Assembly (NCBI GenBank): GCA_013368315.1
Contig: JAACJM010000009.1
Coordinates: 558,001 to 622,000, forward strand
DNA length: 64,000 nt
Direction of reading: 5' to 3'
Source: Tetrapyrgos nigripes
Lineage: Eukaryota > Basidiomycota > Agaricomycetes > Agaricales > Campanellaceae
The notes beneath the pieces are model-generated. The model ran no database searches. It had not been told where the DNA came from and saw only the letters and a list, made by a program, of their open reading frames with translations. A program made the translations under genes and the position numbers. The first letter of the stretch is position 1, and the number at the start of each line of letters is the position of its first letter. Of the stretch, positions 37,645-46,218 are shown one piece after another.

Positions 37645-38342
37645 GGTCAGATCACTGTCTGGAACCTAGTTGGAGAACTCTGGGGTAAGAAGACTGGGAA
37701 TGACATCCAATGGGACCATCCGACCACTGGTGAGATCCTAGGATGCAGGCTTGCAAACATAAAGTCCCTGGAAACTGGGAAGCTACTCAGCGGGGACACA
37801 AGGATGTGGAGGATCCTTCTTGCTGAATCAGCCTATTTTATCTGGAAGATAAGGTGTGAGCGAATACTGGAAAATGAAAATGAGGAGTTTACAGAATCAG
37901 AGATACGAAACCGATGGCTGAAGGTGTTCAATGACCGCCTCGAACTTGACTGTAGGATGACCCACAAAAAGTTTGGCCCTAAAGCAGTCCCAAGGAAGCT
38001 AGTAAAAACCACCTGGAAGGGACTGCTGCACAATGAACATGAACTCCCAGATGACTGGGTAGACAAGACCGGAGTTTTAGTGGGTATTGAAGGTGATTGC
38101 CGATGCAGAACAGGAAGTAGGGTAAGGTAAGTAAGGTAAGTACCCAGCGGTCACCCCAGTTTCAAGTCCCACACTCAGTGCGTAAATGCATTTCTCCAGG
38201 GAGGAAAAGGAATTGATTGATTGGCTATGGTTACAACATTATGGCTTTATGATTATGCTCACATGCGCGAGGCCAATGGACCCTGCACCCACCATGTGGA
38301 AGGTGACTGTGTCCCCTGTCCGCAACCATGAAGCACTCCTCC

Positions 38343-38374
<32 letters not shown>

Positions 38375-38516
38375 GCATACGAAACTGTTTTACTTACAGC
38401 GCTTTGCATATAGCTTGACACTCGCATGGGAAAAATTTCTGTAATCAAAATTTTCAAATTTTGAGTGTACGCGTCATCGCTGTCCACGACAACGCTTGAC
38501 AACAATATGCCCTATC

Positions 38517-39576
38517 GTTATATATCTCCAGATGTCAAGATTGCAGCCATTTGACTCTATGAAGAGAATAAGCTTGACTTACTGGACATCCTGGATTGTC
38601 TCTCCCTTTCACGCAGAACATTCTTCCGAGCGCTAAAGCTATACCGCGAGACTGGGAATGTCATCAAGCACAGATCTGGGATACGTGGCCGTCCTAGGCT
38701 TCTTCACCGCGAGGACACAGACTACCTGATTGTGCTTCTCCGGCATAATCCTTCTTGGTTTCTCGACGAGCTGCAATTCTTTTTGCAAACCAATCGTTTC
38801 ATTGCTGCACATTTCACCACTATCCAAAGGGAGTTGGAATGAGCTCAAATATCAAAGAAGAAGTTGAAGAAGATTGCCACTGAACGAAAAGCACAACTGC
38901 GAGCTGATCATAAACGGCGCATGGCAGAGTACCTTCCTGAACAACTAGGTTTTATTGATGAAGTGTCGAAGGATGAAAGGACAACCCAGCGAAGATATGG
39001 GAGGGCACAGAAAGGTACCAGAGCTGTGAAGAAGGGTGTTTTTGTGCGAGGGCGGAGGTTTTCTGCCACTGGTCTTCTGACCATTGATAGCATGGTTTCA
39101 ACAACTGTCATTGAAGGTTCAATGACCAAGGAAACCTTCTGCCACTTCATCGAGCACTCAGTGGTGTGTCATAGTCTGTGTTTTGTATCATCCTACTAAC
39201 TGTGTAGTCTACAGATGCCCTTGACAACTCCATTCCCAGGTTATCTCAGTGTACTGGTTATGGATAACGCCCGCATACACCATGGCCCTGAAATCTTGGA
39301 GATAGCTGAGCGTTTTGGTATGCTACATGCTCGAAAAATGCTTGCCTTTTCACTGATGAGATATACATAGGTGTTCGGCTTGAGTACCTGCCACCTTACT
39401 CACCAGATTTCAACCCTATCGAAGAAGCTTTTTCCAAGGTGAAGGCCTTCATTCATCATCATGGGCACTTGTTTAGTACAGATGGACATGCTATGATGTG
39501 GGAGTTGGTAATTGCGATGGAAGTTGTGACAGCCGAGGATGCACAAGGTTACTTTATTCATGCAGGTTACTTCTAA
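38517..39576 (+). pseudogene. Tc1-like DD34E transposase, two nonsense codons
   Basis: Three exons (38517-39163, 39215-39317, 39371-39576) give an N-terminal helix-turn-helix part (SLSRRTFFRALKLY, then GRPRLL) and a DDE_3-type catalytic domain. The first Asp is in LGFIDE, the second in LVMDNARIHH, and the Glu in SPDFNPIEEAFSKVK, 34 residues after the second Asp. TGA interrupts at 38552-38554 (AAI-stop-LYEE) and 38840-38842 (ELE-stop-AQIS). Both could derive from CGA by a C-to-T change. The rest of the frame, both introns and the stop are intact, so inactivation looks recent. Confidence 0.85.
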
Positions 39577-39689
39577 ACAAACAATGATGTACATATTGTA
39601 ATACTACGGATGCTTCATGCGGATCAGCTACTGTACAATTTTTACAAATGACCAATCAAGTTTCAGGAACAACTGAGCGAAAGCACGAG

Positions 39690-39893
39690 TGGCAGTTAGA
39701 GTGAGTGGAGTGAAAGCGAGAGTGTGAAAGCGAAAATGAAAGTGGAGTGAAAGCAAAAGCAGGAGTGAGTGACGAGCGTGAAAGTGAAACCGAGAGCAAG
39801 CGACGAGTGTGAAAGCGAAACTGAGAGTGAAAGTGAAACCGAGAGCAAGTGACAAGTGAAAGCGAAACTGAGAGTGAAAGCGAAAATGAGTAC
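39690..39893 (+). repeat. GAAAGCGA-type minisatellite
   Basis: Imperfect tandem words built on GTGAAAGCGAAA / CTGAGAGTGAAAG, including a roughly 49-bp unit repeated at about 39778 and 39827. It lies between the 3' ends of the transposase and the SAM-domain gene. Confidence 0.75.
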
Positions 39894-39932
39894 ACGAAGA
39901 AATCATTCTGGGAGGGAAGAAAGTATAGCATG

Positions 39933-41791
39933 CTAATCAACACGAGGTACTGCCCAACGCTTGACGGCTCTGTTGATGTCAATGATCTCTCCTCTAACAA
40001 AGCCCATCTCCTTCAGTTCAGACACTTCCAACTCAGTGAAAGCATGGGTCCCACTGATCTTCTCCTGTTCAAAGCAATGTAATATATCATCAGAAAGGTC
40101 ATGGGCCTTGCAAAAAGATTTCATATCCATGTCAGGACCTTCCCAGAAGCCAGGTGGTAGAACTCTCTGGGTGGAAGCGGTAGGAACAGGGTTAGGAACA
40201 GGAAATGGAAATGGAGCAGCAGTTGGAGGAGGTGGAGCCCAAGGAGGGTGTTGGTTGAAGACATCATGATGATAAGCAGGGTAGGGAGTCGGACGAGAGG
40301 GACCCATGTCAGAGAAGTGGAAGTGATTATGAGTCTCATTGGTGGAGCCAGTGTTGGACTTTCCACCATTGGCTTGTGCAGCGAGGCGAGCCTGAAGTAC
40401 CCGCGACTTCGAGAGTTGTGAGTGGCCAGATACTGCATCAAATAGAGGGTGATTTGGCGGTGAGTCTTCCATAGCAGAATCAGCAAGCTGCAGCATACAG
40501 ATGAGTATATCTGCGGAGAGAAAAGAAAAGAACGTACACAAGCTGCAGCCCATTTCTCAAACCGTTCATTGTTCAGCGGCAGATGCTGACCATCTGCACC
40601 AACATAACAATAATCACTGCCAAATTTGCAACCTGCGTCGTTGCAAGTCCACCTGTCTTGCAGCTGGGTGATCTTTGTATTGATGGCCTTATTGCCAGGA
40701 GCAATGGCTGCCACTGTCGGCTTCTAATGCAATAGATGAAAAATAAAAATAAAAAAAGCGCAGGTTATACACATACCTTAGTGGATGTCTTCACCTTCTT
40801 GTTCGGTCTAGGATTATTGTCCTGAGCCTGAGGTGTGTTCTCTTCATCCGTATCATCGGCAGTGCTGGTCGCAGCCTGAGCCTGTGAATAGATGAAAGAT
40901 TACTGATATAGAAAGAAAAAAAGACTCAAGAGAAGAAACATACTTTAGATAAACTTGAAACCGACGTTTCAGCCATCGTCAACTTGACTCGAGGGTTTGT
41001 CTTCGCTTGCACGAGATCATCCATCATCAGCCGGTAGTCATTTTCATCATTCAAAGGATAATCGCCTTTCGAAACACGACTGACGCGCCAATGAATGGTG
41101 AAACGCTTCGTGTTGAAGCGGACAGGCCTGGTACCACCATGAATGAGCTTGATGACCTGCTGAAAACCCTCAGCACGAAACATAGCATAGTCAAGCTGAT
41201 CACTGGTCTTCAAAAGACCATTGAAGACTTTGCGGTCCTTAGCCTTGGTCTTGATGTATTCGGCATACGGAGTAATGGCAAGCTCATAGAGTACATCCCT
41301 GGGAGGGGGAGGAGTCTCTTCTTGAGGGACACTTGGCTCCTTCATCACTGGAGAGATGACAAGTGAATAAAGGAAACAACACCAAGAAAAAAATTGACAT
41401 ACCTTGATCTTTCTTCTTGTATGGGCCACGGCTACCTTTGCCAGTAGCACGACCTTTCTTCAAGATAGCAGCTGCCGAAGGCTCAGGCAATTCATCAGAA
41501 TCCTCCTCTTCCTCTTCCTCATCTTCTTCCTCTTTGCACTTGTTACCTTGGTCTTCTTCGTCTTCTTCATCGTCTTCTCCCTCATCTTTGTCTTCATCGT
41601 CTACCTCCAGTGGTGCCTTGTCAAGGACTTCAATATCACTGCTGTCTTGGTCATCGCCTTGCATATCAACGTCGATTGTATCTACATCAACAACAGTACA
41701 TGGGAGGTCAAGAGATGCCAGTAATACATGGATACATACCGTCCGATTGTGCGTGTTGCTTGGGAGGTATTATTTTCAGCCTGGGTGGCAT
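39933..41791 (-). CDS. SAM-domain protein carried inside the Tc1-like element (526 aa, intact)
   Basis: Six exons (41740-41791, 41403-41681, 40944-41347, 40777-40881, 40538-40723, 39933-40487) join with all phases kept and no stop, across introns of 50-62 bp. Order of regions: MPPRLKIIPPKQ start; a long acidic Glu/Asp tract; a basic GRATGKGSRGPYKKK patch; a compact domain with VFNGLLKTSDQLDY, RFTIHWRVSRVSKGDYPLN and MMDDLVQAKTNPRVKLTM (strand-rich, PB1-like in feel, not certain); a Cys segment CNDAGCKFGSDYCYVG that may bind zinc; a Pro-rich linker; and a C-terminal SAM-like helical bundle (MKSFCKAHDLSDDILHCF to MGFVRGEIIDINRAVKRW). I do not recognise a named family. Its position inside both TIRs, converging on the transposase, suggests an element-encoded partner that could bind DNA or multimerise. 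Function is unknown. Confidence 0.75.
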
Positions 41792-41973
41792 TATAATCAC
41801 AATAATAGAGTAGTTAGAGAGTAGAGTAAGAGGGTATTCTGGTCGTTTCGAGCTCGTGAAGGAAGACGTGGAGCGTACGCGTACGCGTACTCAAAATTTG
41901 AAAATTTCGATTACAGAATTTTTTCCCGCGCGAGTGTCAAGCTATATGCAAAGCGCTGTAAACAGGCCTCGTA

Positions 41974-43661
41974 ATTTGCCATGCGAAGCAGTGGCACCTT
42001 TCCCCAGTAGGGTTCGTTCCCGAAATCCTTATGCACCGTGGTCCACGTAAGTAGCCCTTTTGACAGTTTCTGAATGACTACTTAACTGCAGCGCCCTTAG
42101 GCAGACTCAAGCAGCAGCTACTACATAGCAGGCTAGCTTATTAATAAGACACTAGCCGCGACGACACGCGTCTGCACAACATCACTCAGCAACTTTGGTT
42201 TCGAACACCCTACGCATGGATAAGCAACAGCTAGCTCACTAATCCAATCGACATTGTCTTGGATTTGTCACTGACACTCAACTTCAACTCACGCTGTTCG
42301 CAATGAACTCGCAAGCACTTCTTAAGACGACTAGTATTTAAACTCTCGCACATTCCACTTGTCCTTCAACAAGTTACAACTCATCCCACCATGTCTGAAC
42401 AGAAAGCCCTCGTCCTCGAAAGCAAGCAAGGTCGTTTCGTGGTTTCAACGCGTCCCAAGCCGACCTCGGTACCGGCTGGAGAACTCTTGGTCAAGATCAA
42501 AGCCTCTGCACTCAACCCCGTCGATTGGAAGATCCAAGCCTTTGGCCAGCTTATCGAGAAATACCCTGCAGTGTTAGGAAATGATATCGCTGGTGAAGTT
42601 GAAACAGTTGGTGAAGGAGTGACCGGATTTAGCAAGGGCGACCGAGTGTATGTCGTTCTTTTCTGAACGATTTTTGGTAACTGAACAACTTCCAGTCTTT
42701 TCCAGGGTTTCTTTGTCAATAATGAATATGCAGGATTCCAGCAGTATACTCTTGCTCCAGCTGAGATTGTTGCCAAGGCGAGTCTATCTCGATAGCTGCT
42801 CTATATCCAGGTCATAGAGCTGACTATATGCGTCCTTAGATTCCAGAAAACCTCTCATACACTCAAGCAGCTTCTGTCCCGTTAGGCCTGACTACAGCTT
42901 CTGTAGGCCTATTCTCAAACGAGCCAGCTGGTCTTGGTCTGAACCCGTCTTTCGACGCGAACGTCAAACATTCCGGGCCAGTCTTGGTCATTGGTGCGAG
43001 CACGTCCGTAGGACAATTTTGTAGGTACCCTGCCTTATATCTTCTTTGCTTCATTTACTCATTACAACGCACCAGCTATCCAACTGCTCCGTCTTGTCAA
43101 GTTTTCGCCCATTATCGCCTACGCCTCAGCCCACCAGTTCGATTACCTCAAATCACTCGGAGCAACCGAGTTTATCGACAGAAAACAAGTCTCCTTCTCC
43201 GACCTTCCCGCAGCCGTGAAAAAGATCACCTCTGAACCCATCAAAGTGGTGTACGACGCCTTCAGTTCGGCTGACTCCCAGCAAGCTGGATACGACATTT
43301 TGGCTGACGGCGGTACAATTATCGTCACGACTGGAGACCAAGTTAAGAACAAGGTTGACGGGAAGGAGGTCTTGGCTGTCTTCGGCAGCGTCCATCCGCC
43401 TGTTAATCGTGAGTTTGGGAAGGTTCAGTATAGGAATTTGACGAAGTACCTTCAGGATGGGACTATTGTGGTATGTTGCTTTGCTAATCTGGTTTTCTGG
43501 GTGAAGTGTGCTTACTAGTTTGCGTCTGTCATAGCCGAACCGGACTGAAGAGCTTCCAAATGGGTTGGCTGGTATTCCTGATGGTCTGGAGAGATTGAAA
43601 AACGACCAAGTTAGTGGTACTAAGTTGATTTCACTTCCTCAGGAGACTGCATGATTTGGAA
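41974..43661 (+). repeat. right copy of the duplicated oxidoreductase locus
   Basis: From about 42019 the sequence matches 19710 onward (CCGAAATCCTTATGCACCG...). It runs through the promoter, the whole gene and the 3' end to about 43661 with few differences. The 45 bp between the transposon end and 42019 have no match in the left copy. Confidence 0.85.
42391..43654 (+). CDS. NADPH-dependent quinone oxidoreductase / enoyl-reductase-like protein (MDR superfamily, 344 aa)
   Basis: Five exons (42391-42647, 42696-42777, 42840-43020, 43076-43470, 43535-43654) total 345 codons. The N-terminal GroES-like fold has KIKASALNPVDWK and GNDIAGEVETVGEGV, and there is no catalytic zinc Cys set, so it belongs to the zinc-independent medium-chain reductases (ToxD/quinone reductase type). 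The nucleotide-binding loop is VIGASTSVGQF, followed by the Rossmann strand IIAYASAHQFDYLKSLGATEFID. The C-terminus has the dimer-interface region VKNKVDGKEVLAVFGSVH and a GLERLKNDQVSG motif. The second intron begins GC rather than GT (AAG/GCGAGT), the common minor donor. This is the intact twin of the broken copy at 20078. Confidence 0.88.
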
Positions 43662-43783
43662 AGCGCTCTATGTTGCTAGGGTGCAAAGATTTCACGTTTG
43701 AAGGTGAAGATTCCAGAAGGAAAGGAGTATCTACTTGCTACATGATTCCGTGTATGATCGTCATTATTGTACAAGAGCACTCG

Positions 43784-45174
43784 TCATAACCATTTCACCT
43801 CCTGCGGTTTGGGATTTTCAAGGTTCACCAACGTCGCCTGCGGTGGTATCCAATCCTTCCCAAACTCCCTCTCCAACAGCTGCTTACACCAAAGCAAGTC
43901 CGTCAACCTACAAGCATTTGACCCCTTCCACCATCCCTCCCAATTGCCCTTCACCATCTTGTTTTCAGGCTCACTTATTCGGTCGAGCCACCAATCTCGC
44001 ATTTTATCCCTCGTCTCCGCATCCGAAAGGAAGAATTCGTAATAATACCAAGGCCAGTGACCACATGCTCCGAGCTCTTGTACTCCTCCGTATTCGCCTT
44101 CAGGTACGGAAGTATATAGATGAGCTGGTGCTAATGGGTCACCGAGCCAGACGGTGATGAAACGATGAGGGTATAGAAGCATGATTGCGGAAAATATGTC
44201 TTGGTCTATGCCTACCCACATCCCTTGGGCTAACCAGGCATTGTGGTAGCTGTAAAAGATGTTTCGGAACCAGGTGATGACGCCGGGTGGTCCACCGAGG
44301 AAGGATCCTGAACAGATGAGCTCGGTTACTAGTGAGATAGCGAGGTAACAAAATTGCACGCACCGGCATTCCAAGGTATTACCCCAGGATAACCTGGTCC
44401 ATCCGTGTCCTTCCAGCGCATTCCAATCTGTTTATGATACTCGACTCCCATACCAACAATGGGCAAAAACAGTAACTCGTCCTTCTGCATCATATAACCT
44501 GATAAATTCCTCCCTTCCTCCCACAAAGCATCCACACGATTGTACTCGGGCCAATATTCGTAATGATTAGGCTCCCTCATTCCTCCAGCGTCTGTCCAAA
44601 ACACGTATTCATAATGATGATTACCACCCCGTGCCAGTGGTGTTTCAACAACGTGCCTCACAGCCTCATCGAGAAAGAAGGCTTTTGCGTTCCAAATGCC
44701 CGACATTTTATGACTGTGGACGCCCCTATCCTTGTATACCTCGTTCATCTCGATGTAAATTTCTTCCAAGCCTTCCAAAGGAGGGACGTCGAAAGGCGAG
44801 GAATAAGTGGCATTGATATAAATCGGGTGGTTACCACGCAGTCTTTCGATGAGCGGGACCACATCAGGAGGGGTGTAGAAGTAGATGTCAGTCTTGACGA
44901 CGGAGAGAAAGTTGGATAGCCATGTTTCGTAATCAGAAATTGGGTGATTGGACTTGAGTAGCGGGAAGAAGGCTGAAACCAGCAGGATTTTTGATTGATT
45001 GAGATGAGAGGTGGGTCGGGTGTCATAGTCGGGAGCAGGATAGCCCACAGTGAGACTACTACTGTAGGTAGACCATGCTGCGAAAGAAAAGAGAAGGATA
45101 AAGACGATGACTAAGCTGAGGAAGACCTTGACTGTACGGGGAAGTTGGTGCAGTCTTGGAGGTACTCCAGACAT
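43784..45174 (-). CDS. HtrL/YibB-like type II membrane protein, paralogue 1 (444 aa)
   Basis: Two exons, 44364-45174 and 43784-44307, split at PWNAG/SFLGG. A short cytosolic start with LPRTVKVFLS is followed by one hydrophobic helix (about residues 14-32), giving a signal anchor and a lumenal body. The body begins KILLVSAFFPLLKSNHPISDYETWL and has TDIYFYTPPDVVPLI, a DAGGMREP segment, GIDQDIFSAIMLLYPHRFI and a C-terminal ETRDKMRDWWL...GWWKGSNACRLT. The early SAFFPL...Y..W..FL pattern resembles the HtrL/YibB domain, thought to be glycosyltransferase-like. That link is my inference. It is transcribed opposite to the other three paralogues. Confidence 0.78.
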
Positions 45175-46218
45175 TTGTCTGAAGTTGGAAGATTGTGTCC
45201 AGGAACAAGTTAATAACCCGGAAGAGAGTCACTGATGGTGATGAGCCTTTGTTTGGTCATTCTCCCAAATCGATTATGATCGTCGCGCAGAGGTGGCTGC
45301 TCTGCGAAAGTGAATGCATCAGGAAGACCTGGGTATGTATTTCGTTGTCGTTCCTCAAGAAAAGCAGTTTCAGCCGCAGTTCAGCCGCAGTCTTGATGCA
45401 CGTTGCAAGGCATCATGAATACGTTTTGAGAAGCGTTGTACAAGTCTTGGCGTAGATCACTGAAACAGGATTGCCGTGAATCTGAAGGACGGCTACGTCC
45501 AGCGCTTCCGAATATGTAAATCCGAAACGCAATTATTTCTGTGGTGCTAAGACAGTTTGTGCATTCTTCACCCTCCGGTCCCAAAGCTTCCTACACATCC
45601 CCTGAGTACCAACTTCGAGGAGAGTGCAGGAGGGATAGCACAGTGCAAGTCTTCGACACATGATGGCATTTAGAACTTAACCAGCGTTCCGAAATTCCGA
45701 TATTCAACTCTCGTATGAGTTTCGAGAACACGCTGAAAAGCTATAACTTTATGTAAGCCTCCTCCATGTGCAGCCCTAAAATTCCCACGATGGCTATGGA
45801 TCGCTCGTTGTAAAGACCCGATGATTGATACACCGCGCCGGAAAAGGGTTCCGCACGAGTGCGGGTACTCTCCATGCGTGGTCCCAACAAAGAACAGCGG
45901 GTACTTGCCGACGTACCCCACACTACAGCTTGACTTTAGCCCTCTTTACTATTTAGCCCTTCAACAGCCTTCAACGAATTGAGAGAAAACGGCATCATGA
46001 TCGTACCGATTTGTAACTGTCCGCAGCTGAATTAAAATATATAGACATAGCAGGTTCAATTACTGGTATTCGAAGAGGCGCTCAAGATCCACATAGCTCT
46101 CTGCGGCATGGACCCAGCATAGATCCGCATAGATAAAAATCTATACCTAACTTTGAACTTAAAGCAAAGCATTGTCTGTGGTCATTCATCTTTCCTGCTT
46201 CTCCGTCTTCGTAGGAAG
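45175..46218. promoter_or_regulatory. shared upstream region of divergent paralogues 1 and 2
   Basis: Paralogues 1 (-) and 2 (+) diverge from this 1-kb stretch. No other gene is supported; the short open frames on both strands look random. Confidence 0.4.

Larger units (their letters stand above)
25833..38130 (+). pseudogene. LINE ORF2: endonuclease, reverse transcriptase, RNase H, zinc-finger C-terminus; interrupted and mutated
   Basis: From 26286 the AP-endonuclease is clear: ASINMRGYG, LALQETHI, MGDMN, SRIDRIYV and TDHLMI. The reverse transcriptase follows with NYWPITLLN (usually YRPITLL), NQAGFVKGR, LDQEKAYDKV, QGDPLS and FADDTTTFLD (active-site FADD, about 28510). The RNase H part keeps TIATDRS, METDSK-like and KWVKGHSGHE. 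The C-terminus keeps CKHCDELEDLSHILTEC and ends in a charged tail before the poly(A). Disablements include TGA at 26256, 27333, 27532, 28380 and 30175, TAG near 29309 and frameshifts near 28185 and 29925. The frame is also cut by the gypsy (30429-36833) and the short hAT (37038-37644). Confidence 0.85.
22744..38367 (+). mobile_element. non-LTR retrotransposon (LINE, ORF1 + EN-RT-RNase H ORF2), interrupted by three insertions
   Basis: The LINE has a zinc-knuckle ORF1, an ORF2 with AP-endonuclease, reverse transcriptase, RNase H and a C-terminal zinc-binding segment, and a terminal poly(A) run of about 25 A at 38343-38367. This is the layout of the fungal Tad/I-like LINE group. Removing the three inserted elements at their target duplications restores continuous LINE sequence each time. 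The possible target duplication of the LINE itself is imperfect: TGCATTACGAGGCC on the left against TGCATACGAAAC on the right, both at a TIR end of the Tc1-like element. The exact 5' end is uncertain. Confidence 0.8.
22737..41971. mobile_element. nested transposon stack inserted in the right duplication copy
   Basis: The outermost unit is the Tc1-like element, whose right end is clear at 41971. Its presumed left terminus is the 7-bp CGAGGCC at 22737-22743, after which the LINE begins. Layers from outside in: Tc1-like element; LINE (about 22744-38367); hAT 23221-24087 in LINE ORF1, with a Harbinger-type MITE 23394-23672 inside it; gypsy 30429-36833 in LINE ORF2; short hAT 37038-37644 in LINE ORF2. 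Each inner insertion is supported by an exact target duplication. The outer left boundary is inference. Confidence 0.6.
38380..41971. mobile_element. Tc1/mariner-like (IS630-type) element with long TIRs and two converging genes
   Basis: Inverted arms of about 95-100 bp lie at 38380-38474 and 41871-41971. They share ACAGCGCTTTGCATATAGC, TTGACACTCGC, CTGTAATC and AATTTTCAAATTTTGAGT words. Both ends abut TA (38378-38379 and 41972-41973), the Tc1/mariner target; an inner CAGCGC/TA boundary (38397-41958) is also possible. It encloses a DD34E transposase on the plus strand and a six-exon SAM-domain gene on the minus strand, with a minisatellite between their 3' ends. At 3.6 kb it is two to three times the usual Tc1/mariner length because of the second gene. 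The left arm may itself have been displaced from 22737 by the LINE. Confidence 0.78.

Noticed and set aside
38343..38367. A long A-run as an assembly artefact or a polyadenylated retrocopy of a host gene
   Set aside because: It directly follows the end of the LINE ORF2 C-terminal region on the same strand, so it is the expected LINE poly(A) tail.
41403..41681. Plus-strand Leu/Phe-rich reading of the acidic tract as a membrane protein
   Set aside because: It is the antisense of the Glu/Asp tract in the minus-strand SAM gene; the minus strand has splice sites and a continuous product.
46153..46218. Upstream ATG at 46153 as start of paralogue 2
   Set aside because: It would add 22 residues lacking in the other three copies, which all start just before the PRTVKV segment.
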